37,366 bases of DNA. Origin: Cytidiella melzeri. Its lineage: Eukaryota; Basidiomycota; Agaricomycetes; Polyporales; Irpicaceae. The position numbers were made by a program, and so were the translations under genes. The stretch spans positions 1 through 37,366 of the forward strand of contig JABYQR010000417.1 of assembly GCA_022592445.1 (NCBI GenBank). Reading direction: 5' to 3'. Position 1 is the stretch's first letter. The number at the start of each line of letters is the position of its first letter. The notes under the pieces were generated by a model. It was not told where the DNA came from. It saw only the letters and a list, made by a program, of their open reading frames with translations, and ran no database searches. Positions 19,005 through 30,751 of this stretch are shown one piece after another.

Positions 19005-22000
19005 TCATCGCCTCGATGAACTAAGACCGGGGACTCTACCATCTGCCCACTCGAGGTCAGATGCAATAGCTTCTGTGATGTTCTCCAACGGTTTCCAAGG
19101 AATGGAGTCGAAGAGTGCTTTGGGTAATTTCTGAGGTGCGTTGGTATGTCTGGCGTGGAACTCTGCAATGCTCTCTTTCGCATTGGTCAGATTTACTGCA
19201 GGTTCCCACGTTACATCGCCTTCTCCATAGCCTTTCCATTTGACTAGGTACTGCATCTGCTTCCGATAGATCCGACTGTCTAGGATCTTCTCGACTTCAT
19301 AGACCTGTTGATCATCTACTATGATCTGTGCTGGTGGTTCTGGTATGAGGCCGTTTACTTCGTTTCCTCGATACGGAGATAGCCGTTCAACGTTGATGTT
19401 GTCGTGAATACGATATCCGGATTTGAGTTTGATCCGATATGTATGTTCACCGGTTTTCTGAAGAACTGTGAATGGACCGAGTTGTCTAGGCCCTAGCTTG
19501 TCAGACTGCTGATGTACTTTGACGTTCTTGGAAGACAACCACACGAGGTCCCCTTCCTTGAAGACTGGAGTAGTTCTGCGGGTGTATGCAGAAGCTTCGG
19601 CCATCTTTTCCTTAGATAGACGCGAGGCAGCTTCAGCTTCTGCCCGAACCTGTCTGAGCTTTTCTAGACGTGCATGGCATTCGGCTGTGACGTCCGACTG
19701 GTATGGTGAAATCTGGTAGGTACCCGTACATGACTTCAAACGGAGAGTGCTGCGTAGATGAGTTGATACGAGAGTTGATGGCGAATTCAGCCACTGGGAT
19801 GTATTCTGCCCAATCATCTTGTCGTTGGTCAACAAAGAGTTGTAGAATCTTTTCTACCTCTTGATTTGTTCTTTCCGTTTGACCATTGGCCTGAGGGTGG
19901 TAGGCAGTAGTCATGGCGCCAGTGATGCCTAGCCGTTTGTACAACGCTTGCATGACACGAGCTGCAAACTGGGGTCCTCTATCGGATATAAACTGTCGGG
20001 GAATGCCGTGGAGCCTGAACACTTCTTTGATGTGAAGGTCGGCTATACCGTCCGCTGTGACAGTAGACTGGGTTGGGATTACATGTGTTTGCTTGCTGTA
20101 CAAGTCTGTGTACACGGCAATCATGTCAAATCCCTTACTACGTGGGAGTGGTCCGACTAAGTCTACACCAACCACTTGCCAAGGTCCGTCTGGTACTTCG
20201 ATGGGCTGTATTGGGGCCACAGGGTGCTGTGCTGATTTGGTTTGTTGACACTTGTCACATCCGAGGACGTATTGTTCTACAAATGATGCCATGCGAGGCC
20301 ACCAATAATGCCGTGTGATTAGTTCCAGGGTTGCGTGTTTGCCGGGGTGTCCTGCTGGTAACGCATCGTGGCATCGTCGTACAATCTCCCTACGAACTTC
20401 TCGATCCTTCGGAATGTACAGCTTCCCTTTGTAGTAGACCAGTCCATTGTCTTCTTCCCACTCAAGTCCACCGTCAGTCAACTTTCGGGGTCCATCCTTC
20501 CTAAGTTTGGCTAGTCCCTGGACTACCTCTGCTTCTCAAATACTGATGTCCTTAATTCGTGACTCTAGAGGATCTGACTCCAGATACTTGAGGCGGCTAT
20601 TGTCTGGAAGTATTCGGGTTTCAGCACAACTTGTTCCTTGTTGTCTGATGCATCTAGAACTTCCAGGGTTCTGACTCGGGATAATGGGTCCCCTTGAGTA
20701 AGGGTCTTTCCGGGTTTGTGTGTTAACACAAAGTCAAACCGGCTAAGGTACAAAGACCACCGAGCTTGTCGTCTAGAAAGGTCCTGGGCGGTTCGCCAGT
20801 ACTGCAGATTCTGATGATCTGTGATGATTTCGAATGGCGCGGGTAATCCTTCCAGATAGTGACGCCAGTCTTCGAGAGCTCTGATGATAGCGAGCATTTC
20901 TTGATCATAGATCTCGTAATTCCGTTCCGCTTCGGCCATAGACTGAGACCGAAACGCTACTGGGTGCCATTGTCCATCCTCTAGTTTCTGCAATAGAACC
21001 CCTCCAGTTGCAAAGCCAGACGCATCAACTTCAATACGTGTGGGGCGATCGGGTTCCCATGTGACTAGAATTGGTTCCTGAGTGAACGCATCTTTGAGCA
21101 TTTGAAAAGCGTTCTGCTGTGCTTCTCCCCACTTCCAAGGTTGGTCTTTCTTGGTGAGATCGTGAAGAGGACGAGTATGCCGCGCAAAGTCCTTGATGAA
21201 ACGTCGGTAGAAGTTGGCAAATCCAATGAAGCCGCGTACATCACGGAGGTTCTGTGGTACCGGCCAATTGGTGATAGCTTCTATTTTACCCGAGTCCATA
21301 CGGATCTTTCCTGTTACCAATGATTAAACCTAGGTACTCGACTTGTGACTGTTCAAATTCGCATTTTTCGGGGCGAAGATACAAGTCATTGGCTTCAAGT
21401 CGAGATAGTACCTCATGAACAATTTTCCGGTGTTCCGCAATGTCTGAACTGAAGACAAGGATGTCATCTAAGTAGACCGAGACCTTTCCTTCCGCGATGA
21501 GATCAGCAAAGATGGAATTCATCATTGCTTGAAACGTGGCCGGAGAATTGGTCATGCCAAACAACATCACCTTAGGCTCAAACAGCCCTCGGTTTGTCAC
21601 AAATGCACCCTTCCATTCGTCATTTTCCTTGATCCGAATGTTATGATAACCCCATGTACGTCAAACTTGGTGAAGATTCTGGCTTGACGAAGCTGATTGG
21701 TAATATCTGATACCAAGGGGAGTGGGTAGCGGTTTTTGATTGTGATGTCATTCAACCGTCGATAATCCTGAACAAGCCGGAGCTTGCCGTCCTTCTTCTT
21801 GACGAAGAATACCGGTGAGGCCATAGGCGATTTGGAGGGAACAATATATCCTTTCGCTAGGTTTTCCTCAATAAACTTGTCTAGCTCCGCTTGTTCATTC
21901 GGAGACATGGGGTAGACCTTGGATCTGAACATCTTTGGGTTCTCGGTCAGATCAATCGTATGATCCCAGGGCTGATGCTCGGGGAGACGCTGTGATGCTT

Positions 22001-22641
22001 CTTCTGAAAAGACTTTCTGGTGTCTGCGGTATTCCTCTGGAACCATCTGTTGAACGTCCGTTGTTCTTTGGATTGATGGGCTTTAGCAGCGATGTCTGTG
22101 GAGTACGTAAAGCTGGCACAGGACCAAAGTTCTTCTTTTGTGTCCTGAATGATACCGGCTCTGAGCCAGGCTCGTCTCTGTTTCCGATTGGCTGTGATAG
22201 ACTGGAAGGGTTCAAGTCTTCTTCGGCTTCCAGTTCCATTTCTCCGGTAGCCCAATTGATCTTGGGGTTTGCTTTGCGAAGCCAGGGTAGACCTAGGATG
22301 CAATCTTCTGGTCCGATGTCTGTGACCAAAAAGGTTGCATTTTCTTTGATAGCCCCAACTTGTAGTTCGAGCTCTGCTCTGTGTGTTATACGTCCTCCTT
22401 GATTTAGAGTCCCATCGATGTTATGGAGTGGGATCTGTCTTTCTAAGGGGACCGTACGTACTCGGTGCCGATTGACAAAGTCTTGACTCAGGAATAAAGC
22501 GGTGGCTCCTGAGTCAATCATGGCTTTGATGCCTTGTTCTCTAAACACTCCTTTGAGCGTGATAGGAACTCGGAAGTGCATGCTAAGCGGGTCTATTTCT
22601 GGTACTATGCAAGACGACAAGGTTTCGAAGTAGTTATACAT
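19005..22641 (-). pseudogene. Ty3 pol: protease, RT, RNase H, integrase, chromodomain; frameshifted
   Basis: Protease comes first (MIDSGATALFLSQDF, then CILGLPWLRKANPKINW). RT follows (KLRLVQDYRRLND, KVSVYLDDILVFSSD; catalytic pair present). RNase H shows RIEVDASGFATGGVL. The integrase has its HHCC finger (CHDALPAGHPGKHATLELI, then GCDKCQQ) and DDE residues (GVDLVGP, ISDRGPQF, QTERTNQEVE). A C-terminal chromodomain follows (YEVEKILDSRIYRKQMQYLV, then KWKGYGEGDVTWEP). In chromoviruses the chromodomain steers insertion to marked chromatin. Frames change near 22040-22060, at about 21655 (one base lost after KFDV), at about 21313-21318 (one base gained) and at about 19690-19740. A TGA at 20536-20538 interrupts SI-EAEVVQGL between RNase H and integrase. 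The stop at 19005-19007 touches the polypurine tract. Confidence 0.92.
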
Positions 22642-22869
22642 GTTGTTAAATAAAACTGAAGGTTGCGAATCGGGCTGCTGTGCGGGACGGGTATTTACTA
22701 CAGGGGACTGCTAAAAACTGTGTCCGTGGGGGAATCATCATTGTCCTCCACTTCTTCTATGTAGGTCTTTCTAGAGGGACTCGAGGGTGCGGTTTCACCT
22801 GGAGTCCGTTCTAAAAATCCCTTTGATTTCCCAGCTGCTTGACTTGATCCGTGAGCGATGACATCTGTT

Positions 22870-25127
22870 TCATGATGGCATCGTAGTCAAACGGAGTTGA
22901 AGACGAAGAGCTGGCGACGGTTGCGGCGGGCGGTGTAGGTAAGGGCCTCGCGGACGAGGATGACGAGGGGGCCGAAGTGGACGGATCAAGAGAGTGCTGG
23001 CAGCCACCTTTTGTTGCCTAGGTGGGTACCCAAGGAACCGGCTTTGGCACACTTGTGTCTGATGGTTGCCTCCACAATGTCCACACAGTTCTCGATCATG
23101 TTTGCCGTCCTTCTTCTGATGTTCCTTGGATCCACATCCGTAACATCTACCATTCATGGCCTTCATGAAGTCGGCGCGTGTCTTTCCATTTGGTCCAACT
23201 TTTGTTGCATCAATCTCCATAGCATTGGAGTCACGAGATGGTTGGACGAAAGGAGCCGGGGACGAGGTGGAGACCGGGGTAGGTTTGAACACGTTGGCAA
23301 CTGTTCGACCTTGTTCACGAGCTTTTTCTTGAGCTCTAACCCGAAGACGATTGTCGATGTCAGTGGCCACATTGATGAGATCGACGAGGGTAACATGGGG
23401 CCGTGCAGTGTGGACCAGTTCATCCTTAATTGTGGTGCTCAGATGTTCGTAATAACGGTCCCGTAGATCCTGTGTCGAGTAACCTGTCCTGTCCATGATT
23501 TCCCGGAATCTGGCCGTGTACTCGGAACCGTCTTTTTGCCTTGCCACAGCTCCCTGAGCTTGGCCTTAGCATCCACCATTTCGTCAACTGGTTCAAATCG
23601 TGCCTTGAATGCCGTCCTGAAGTCGTCCCAGTCACCATTGAATGCCATTTGATGGCTGGCAATCAAATCCATGTGGGGAGTAGCCCAAACAGCCGCATCT
23701 TCGGTCATAAAGGACAGGGCCGACGAAATCCAGAGATGATCTAACCGGGTCTGGCCACCTTGGGTATTGTACGGAGACAGCTTCTCATTAAACTGTGCGT
23801 ACATTGAAAAGGCAGCTAAAAGCGACGCGCGTCACTACTAGCATTGCCCTTGAAGCTGGCGGGTTTTTCTACAACCCTTTCCCGTGACCTGTTATTGACC
23901 GGTTGTTGCTGGTTCTGAACCAGTGCTGTGATAGCTTGTGTCAACTGTTGCTGACCAAGGAGTAGTGCATGCAGAAGCTGTTCTGCTGTGGGGGTGGAGA
24001 CGGTTCTTGTGTGGGGGCCGGGGTTGCTACCCTCGAAGCATGCTGGGAGACATTGGTAGAGTCCATCGGTATTGTTCCTGCGTGAAGGTTCGATCGAAGT
24101 CTTCTTCAGGTTCAGGCAGGGGTGGGAGTGACTCAAGAATGCGATCTTCTTGCCAGTGATGAATGGGTCGATACTGATTTGCGTAACGACCAGGATATTC
24201 TACTCTGTTGTAGCGGTTGGGACACGGTTGTACCTCACAAGTTTGGTGTCCTTCTTCTGGGTCGTAGCACTCGTCTCTGACGGTCTGGTTGTTGAAGGCG
24301 TGCGGATAGTTTTCGCAAGGAAGATGATCTCTGGACCAAATGCTACTATTGGGACTTTGGGAAGCCACACTGTATTCTACTCAGAACGAGATGAAGTACT
24401 CGTCTGCCCAAACTTTGTCTAACGCTTTGAACACCTGCTCGTAGTTCCTCCTTAGACCCGTGAAGCTGACTTTCCCAATTGCCTTCAATCCCCAATCCAG
24501 CAGCTGCCACTCACGATGAGTGATGACAGGGGCTCGGGTTGGTAATTCCTCTAGAAGCTTCTCTAGCTTCTGTTTCTCCTGTTCAAAATGACGCTTCGTA
24601 TCTTTGTGAAGCTGTGGTATTTGTCGATGGTGGGGAGGATCGACAGACGTTGGAGGTGCGGTGAGCTTGGGAGTAAAGATACCGCGAAGGTCTTCAACGT
24701 TGTTGTGGAAGTCGATGAGAGTCGGCTTAGCTGCTATGAGGGCTGCGCTAGGGTTGGTAGCGGGCCGGGCTGGGAATCGTTCTGCTAAGAAGGCTTCTTA
24801 GGGAGACTTGCTAATGCTCAGCTCGTTCGCGTGCGGTACGGGCGGCGAACTCTTTGGATCGGCGCGGAGTTTTTCAAACTCCTCTCTGTGGGAATCTGTG
24901 TGTAAGGGCAGAACCCTTGGGTTTACGGCGACCGACGTAGGAGGCAATAGCCTTGAGTTCCTTCTCCGTGTATTGTGACTCTTGCCACGTGCGTGCTCTG
25001 CGTCAAGTTGATCAAACACGGCCTGAGGTAGGGCACGGTGGATCTGGACTTCTCGACGCGCTTGATTCAGATCCTTATGCAAAGGATCTGGGCGAGCAGT
25101 GAAACGGGAGTGGGATTCTTTCGGCAC
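22870..25127 (-). pseudogene. Ty3 gag, frameshifted
   Basis: Successive minus-strand frames give a basic N-terminus from the ATG at 25127 and a Pro/Gln-rich middle. A retrotransposon gag core follows (AQFNEKLSPYNTQGGQTRLD, then AVWATPHMDLIASHQM and AFKARFEPVDEMVDAKAKL) and continues after a frame change near 23530-23550 (DGSEYTARFREIMDRTGYS). A Cys/His knuckle-like motif (CYGCGSKEHQ, then CGHCGGNHQTQVC; about 23020-23145) lies near the C-terminus. The protein would form the particle. Further frame changes lie near 23810, 24030-24140 and 24370-24800. How much of the N-terminal part belongs to gag is uncertain. Confidence 0.75.
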
Positions 25128-25299
25128 TAAGAATCAACCACGGAAAGTGAACGAGTCAGCGATCAAGCACGTCAAGACGGACGGCGATGGCTTACTCTCA
25201 AACGTAGGGGGGAATAAACTTTTTAAAACTGGGGGGACAGGAAGGCTTGATCCAAGCTAAGGGCAGTCGTGCCGGTAGCTGTGTGGTATCTTGACCTAA

Positions 25300-26009
25300 T
25301 GTCGCGGAGCGACTGCTGTTATGCTGCTAAACCCTAAACAAGGGTGGAAGGGATGAGGTGGAAGGGAAGGGATCTCCAACGACGACAACGAGGTCAGAGT
25401 CGATGATGAGCAGGCAAGCAGGCACAGAGGCCGGATACTGGCAGTGCAAATGACGAAGTTAATAAGGTATGATACTAGTTACATGAGTAACTCACCTGGC
25501 AGTGCAAATGACGAAGAGGTCAAGATGCAGAACCAGGGAGGGTAAGGGGTACTATATATACTGTGTCTGGGTGGTCTGTGCACCAGTTCCCACACTAGGG
25601 ACTGGAGTAACTGTGGGCTGGAGTAACAATAGAACAAATAAGGGACCAGGGTAACTGTCAAGGACCTGAGTAACTGTCAAGGACCAGGGTACATAGAACA
25701 ATAGGACTAGAACAATAGACAATAGAACAATAGTATCAGGAACAATAGAACAATAGGAACTGGGGGAATCCCTGTCAATGGAAGTTGAACAATAGAACAA
25801 TAGCCTAGGTTGATCTGGAACCGCTCCAGATTGAGTCTAGGGTTTGGGTCTGGACTATTGATAAATAAGGCAGGATGTCACGTGACCCGGGTTAGGGTTA
25901 GCTCCGGTAACACTCCTAGCCGGAAAATAAGCGCTCTAGATAGGCGCCTAAGGCTGTAAACTGGTGACATTATTGGAAAAATCCGGTCTCTGTTGGACTA
26001 TCCATGTCA
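25300..26009 (-). repeat. Ty3 5' LTR (right copy)
   Basis: It runs from TGTCGCGGAG to CCATGTCA, matches 18271-18986 closely, and precedes gag in transcription direction. I found no convincing primer-binding site at its inner edge; the minus strand there reads TTAGGTCAAGATACC. Confidence 0.9.
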
Positions 26010-26175
26010 GTTTGGGTCTGGACTATTGATAAATAAGGCAGGATGTCATGTGACCCGGGTTAGGGTTAGGTCTGGTAACACTCCTAGCCGGAAAATAAGC
26101 GCTCTAGATAGGCGCCTAAGGCTGTAAACTTGTGACAATGTTGGAAAAATCCGGTCTGTTGGACTATCCATGTCA
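26010..26175 (-). repeat. Extra LTR tail from a diverged Ty3 copy
   Basis: These 166 bp repeat the last 168 bp of the adjacent LTR (25842-26009). They carry differences shared with the solo LTR at 7540-8320 (CTTGTGACAATGTTGG instead of CTGGTGACATTATTGG). They end CCATGTCA followed by tttca, the target duplication seen at the far left end. Confidence 0.88.
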
Positions 26176-26180
26176 TTTCA

Positions 26181-27609
26181 GCTCCGGCTCACGGACTCGT
26201 AGTTACCGGACTCTCTTTTGTTTTCCGTATATGGTCGCTCTATTGTTCTTTCTTCACGCGGACACATCTGTGTCACAGATTTTCCTTTTTGGGTCGCCTG
26301 AGGGCTCTGTCTTATATACCTTCACCCTCGCTCCTGACACTCCATTGTGCTCTTTCTCTTTCGCACCTGGAGTGAGTATTCTTCGTTGTCCCTCACATAT
26401 GCAATATGCTCACAGCCTGTACCTGTAGTTAACTCGCTTCGCTCGTGTGTCTTAGGTACAGTCATTATGCTAATCGTGCTCTTTCTCTTTTGCACCTGGA
26501 TTAACTCGCTTCGCTCGTGTGTCTTAGGTTCTTACGACGGCAAGTGGGATTACGACTGCGCATCACATCCCTGCCTCTAGACGTGTTGAATACATTCAAC
26601 CGTCTTTAACAGACTGCTACAGAGTTCCGACTATGTAGAAAATAAGACTATCTCAGTAAACTACGGAAGCTTGTGCGTTCAAGGGCTTGCTACGGAGTGC
26701 TACCGAGCCAACAGCCGCGAATAACTTTGCTACCTGAGGGGCACTTGTTTACCTGCCCTACCTGAACTACCAGAGCTCGGTAGATCTCGGTAGCAGCGGT
26801 CATGTTTCCAGATGTACCTCCATCTCGTGCACCCGCCTGAACCTCGTCATTGACACTGCGACCGCAGAGTTGGCACTGACGATTGACACCCATACCCTTC
26901 ACCATCTTGCTAGAATGACCTCTTGTCGAAGCTTTGTGCTTTTGACAGCTATCTCCTTTAAGCAAGACGCGCCCACAACTTCAACGCTCGTGAGAGCCAA
27001 TTTCGATGTAGTCTTCCGCGCTACAACATCCTCTCTACCAATGTCACGGCAGTGTTCGACGAGGGCGTCGATTCCGTCTGCCGTTTGTACCACACCTGCC
27101 CTCACGCACGAGGCAGAGTAGGGTGTTTACAGACCAAAGTGTTTGATAATGCGTATTCTCAAAAAGTGTCGACGGTATTTGGCTCCCTGACGAGTTTGCC
27201 AGTGATGAACGTACCCGCGGGCGTCGTGGAAGACGAGCAACCTAGAAGAGTCAGTGTAGCTGGGCATTAGTGCTGCGACGTGGTGGTCTTAAGGGTGGGG
27301 GGAAGCAATCGTGAATCTAGTGGCAGGGTCTGTAGATAGAGGTTGTAATTTGGGAAGGATACGCACCATTGTACACCTCCCCTTTCTGCTGGCGTAATCT
27401 CAGTCCGTTCCCTACTTCGCTCATCGAGAATAAGTACACGAGACTGAACTGGAGGTCGTTGAAACGGACATGAAAGTATGAGTACGCGTACAAAATATCC
27501 AGCTTGGGTATACACTCCACTGCAACAAATACCATCAATAAACGAGGATGATAGACTATGGATATAAGCTGTACTCACTGTTCGCAGCACGACGGCGAGA
27601 ACACCATGC
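26181..27609. other. No assigned gene; repeats and short open frames
   Basis: Short frames exist on both strands. The most protein-like is minus 27105-26899 (VVQTADGIDALVEHCRDIGR...), 68 residues with a helical look, which I do not recognise. Between about 26618 and 26790 CTAC recurs about seven times. A TTATATACC box lies near 26312. The stretch could hold a decayed host gene or the far end of an element. Confidence 0.35.
26428..26529. repeat. Short direct repeat, about 29 bp twice
   Basis: TTAACTCGCTTCGCTCGTGT followed by GTCTTAGGT occurs at 26429-26457 and again at 26501-26529. A related pair, GTGCTCTTTCTCTTT(C/T)GCA, lies near 26347 and 26476. This suggests local duplications. Confidence 0.8.
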
Positions 27610-29538
27610 TCATTCCCATTCAAAAGTCCCTGGCATTCGAATTGGCTCATCACCATCGTGTAGCTCTTCGTACGGCTCCTGTATATGTGCGCGAAGGATA
27701 TCGAATAATCGTTGGATCTTGCTGGTCGAAGTCAATGAGTGGAAAGGGCTGGCTTTTGCAAGCTGCAGCGCGTTCAAGTTCCTCCCGTCTCGAGTACGAG
27801 CTTCCCAGTTGATTCCATCTTCTCCTGCGCACTGAATCAGAGTCTTCAGTGTGTCAATCTCTAACGAGTAGCATGCGTAATGTAGCGCTGTCATCCCTAG
27901 ATGGTTATATGCGTTGACATTTGCTCCTGCTGCCACGAGAGGCTTGATGATTGATACATGGTTCCGATCAGCCGCCTCCGCCACTAGAGCTCCCATCGTC
28001 GCGTCTTCTCCTCGCTGTAACAAGCTCTCGACGTGGCGTGGATGGTACAGAGCTGCATATTCCAGGGCTGTCCATCCAGTGAGAGTTAGGAGTATGTCTG
28101 AAAGTGTGACCTCCGTGCTGCTTGAGTAGCCCAACAGCGCGGCAGCTACTGGGTCAGAGTCCGATTGTATTCCCCGCCGTTCAAGATAGTCCTCGACGAG
28201 ATCGATAGCGTCCATGTGGAAGATAGACTGGCAAATATCAACAGCGAGAGTGCTTGTCTTGACTTGGTGCGCGAACACGGCGTCCGGGTGCTCAATCAGT
28301 GTTTCAAACGACGCCAAAGCTAGGATTAGCTTCATCGAGGACCTGGACACCTCAGTCATTGAGCTGTGGATGCAGCATGGCGATACAAGACTTACTGCTG
28401 GCCCATAGCGAATTCTGGATCTGCTCCTGTGTCTGCCAAGAACTCGATCATGTCACACGATGCCTTAACCTGGCCCGAGTTCGAATATCGGCTGCGGAAC
28501 CAAGTTTGATGCGCACACTTGCGTCGTCAGTTAGCGGCAATGCATTGACAAATAATGAAGTTCACCAAACTCACATGGAGCACTGTATTCCCATCTTCGT
28601 CGACATCGTGAACAGATGCTTCTCCTGACTTGAACTGTTCGCGCAACCCATCAACGTCTGCTCTCAAGATGAATTGCCAAATTGGCGCGTCAATGCGAAC
28701 AAATCTCGGGGTGCGAATTGACAAGTAGAAGGGCGACAAAACCTGCGCCTCCACTTTGACCATCCACGACGGAAGATACCAGACAGTCTGACTAGGCATC
28801 GTTTGATCCTGGCGACAAGTCTGCACGTCGCATGGTCGTCGCTTGGGTACGTAGACTTGGCCGACAAACGGCTCAAGCCAACTGCGTACGACCTTGGAAG
28901 TGCCCGAACAGTGGCACCTACACGCGCAGCCTTGCAGGCAGCGTAGGCGGTTCCGGGAGGGTGAGTTGACGAATTGATGAGCTGGGGTGGATGTGCGATT
29001 GGTGTGTGCAGAGACAGTAATGTCGACCTCCTCTGATAAAACTTCGGATTGCGGTGGAGCAATTGTTACTCGAGCAATCAGGAATCTAGATCCGTACAAG
29101 TGTGAACAGCTTGGTCATGACGAGAGGAGCAACGTACAGTGTAACGAGCTCACACATCGACCGTAGCGTCGTCTGTAGGTTGTCGAGCTTCGTAGAGAGG
29201 TCCTCGATGTTATCTCCAAACACCTTGCTTTGCAGGAATCGAGTCTTGTTGACCTTGACATCTCCATTCTCGCCAGTTCTCAGCATCATCGCAAGAAACA
29301 CTTTGATCTCCTCCAACCTCTTCGCAGCAATCACCGCCAAGGACTGCAAGTCAGCGTCCGCAGCCCCAGACGAGAAGTGCGGGACCAACTGATGCAGCCT
29401 GCTCAACAGGCCCTCTATAGATGACGCCCGAAGTCGTAGGAGCTGCAAGTTGTCTGGTGCATCCTTGACCTCGTCGATTGTCTCCTTGATAAGTTTCATG
29501 GCCTTGTACGCTTTGTCGATATAGCTAAAGACATCCAT
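27610..29538 (-). CDS. Ankyrin-repeat protein with a fungal STAND-like N-terminus
   Basis: Four exons fit: 29538-29098, 29030-28575, 28517-28396 and 28342-27610 (introns of 67, 57 and 53 bp). The total is 1752 nt, which closes to 583 residues. Residues 1-147 are helical (MDVFSYIDKAYKAMKLIKET...) and resemble the N-terminal domain of fungal STAND/NLR-type proteins. A Cys-rich patch (CLQGCACRCHC, about 178-188) and a conserved-looking region (WYLPSWMVKVEAQVLSPF) follow, a pattern I associate with uncharacterised fungal ankyrin proteins. Ankyrin repeats then appear (NEDGNT-like DVDEDGNTVLH near 290; TGWTALEYAA and GMTALHYACYSLE, about 430-515). No nucleotide-binding NACHT domain is seen, so this is not a full NLR. 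It likely recognises a protein partner; no enzyme activity is apparent. The first intron's acceptor (CAGAG) is the least certain point. The next gene on the same strand lies 1.2 kb upstream. Confidence 0.72.
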
Positions 29539-30751
29539 CGCGCCGCTGGAGAGGTGAGGGGCACATAATCCGAAGAGGGAGAGAGAGCTATATACTGCAA
29601 GTCATGTTTGAGATGCGCTGTGTACACGAGGCTAGAGGCTGTACTTACTTGAAATCAACTCACGCGCCGACTGCGTACATCCGTGTCAGACACCGATTGC
29701 GACAACGCTAATGGTTATGTTCTTCGAGCCTGAGGGTACGGTAAGTTGTCGACAACATTTGTGACATTGTTTGGAAAGCGACCTGACTCACTCTCTTTTG
29801 CCAGAGAATGAGACACTCCTTGGGCTCCGTTGCATCCGAGTCGTGAGACTCGCTGGAATTCGAAGCTATGCCACTCTTCAACTTGGCAGAAGCTTATCAT
29901 TACCGCCAGCGCGTGTGAGCCCAGGCTGTGTGCGGACTCTAATGTGGTACGTACAGGATCATCACTGCACTGAGCAGTGTAACAGGGCAGTGCAAAGCCT
30001 AGCAGTTGTCGGTCTGCGTTATCCTGGTTTGCTGGGAGTTGTATTGCATGATTCTTGTAGTAGTAGCAGCGCAAACTTGACGCCCAAGCAATCTCAGAGC
30101 CGGGGGACGCAAAATACGGGTCATACACGTCAATGAACGCCCAGCAGCGAATGAAAAGCAGTGGCACATTGCTCAATAATACAACAGCTTCAACTGGCCC
30201 TGCAACTAAGAGCATGTTATTCATGATCGCACATAAGACGTCAAGACGAGACGAACAAAGAACAACCGCGCACACGACAATGTTGTGCTACACAATGTCA
30301 TCATGATCAGCTGTATCGTTGGCACTGAGCCCAACGTTACGCGTAACAATCATTCGCCCTGATGCGACAGACTGGCCTCCCTGCGAGGAACTCGAAGCTG
30401 TATTCAAACGAACACAATCGTCACAGGTTCTAGTCGCCCAAGCAAACGCGACGTCAGCAAATTGGGTCTCCTCGTACCACGTTGCCAACCGAAACACGTA
30501 CCTGAGCAAGTGTCTCATCCTGTCGGATACTGGCATCAAACACTGAGCGGCGGGCAAATGTCGCCTTCTCACAGTATTCCTGAGTGTTGACTGAAACTTG
30601 GTACTCCTGCTCAATGTCGAGCTGCTTACAATTAGAAGAGTTGGAGCGGACACAGCAAGGGGAAAAATAGGAAGTGGCAGGGGATTACCATATTGGGCAC
30701 TAATATTGTTGTGGGCGATAATAGTAGTAATAATACTATCTTTTATTTATA
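29539..30751. other. Intergenic region without an assigned gene
   Basis: Open frames such as minus 30653-30288 (121 residues) and plus 29771-30136 look like chance frames or a decayed gene; none is recognisable. AT-rich sequence at about 30700-30750 (TAATAATACTATC) may serve the 3' end processing of the MACPF gene. Confidence 0.4.
29588..29596 (-). promoter_or_regulatory. TATA-like box upstream of the ankyrin gene
   Basis: The minus strand reads AGTATATAGC, about 50 bp before the ATG at 29538. This is a plausible core promoter position for a fungal gene with a short leader. Confidence 0.5.

Larger units (their letters stand above)
18271..26175 (-). mobile_element. Ty3/gypsy chromovirus with a chimeric LTR end
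   Basis: Two LTRs of about 710 bp (18271-18986 and 25300-26009, both TG...CA) enclose gag, protease, RT, RNase H, integrase and chromodomain on the minus strand. The outer flanks are tttca (18266-18270) and tttca (26176-26180). The second tttca lies beyond an extra 166-bp LTR tail (26010-26175), so the duplication encloses the tail as well. By eye the two LTRs differ at roughly 2-3% of positions, mostly in the first 90 bases. Even so, the internal genes have several frameshifts and at least one stop, so this copy is inactive unless it is supplied in trans. Confidence 0.92.

Noticed and set aside
21935..22402. Plus-strand frame of 155 residues
   Set aside because: Antisense to Ty3 protease and RT linker, which is clearly coding on the minus strand.
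25260..25299. Ty3 primer-binding site next to the 5' LTR
   Set aside because: The sequence after the LTR on the minus strand does not begin with a TGG-type tRNA complement, so I could not assign it.
30288..30653. Minus-strand 121-residue frame as a host gene
   Set aside because: No motif, no splice model and no promoter; kept only as intergenic sequence.
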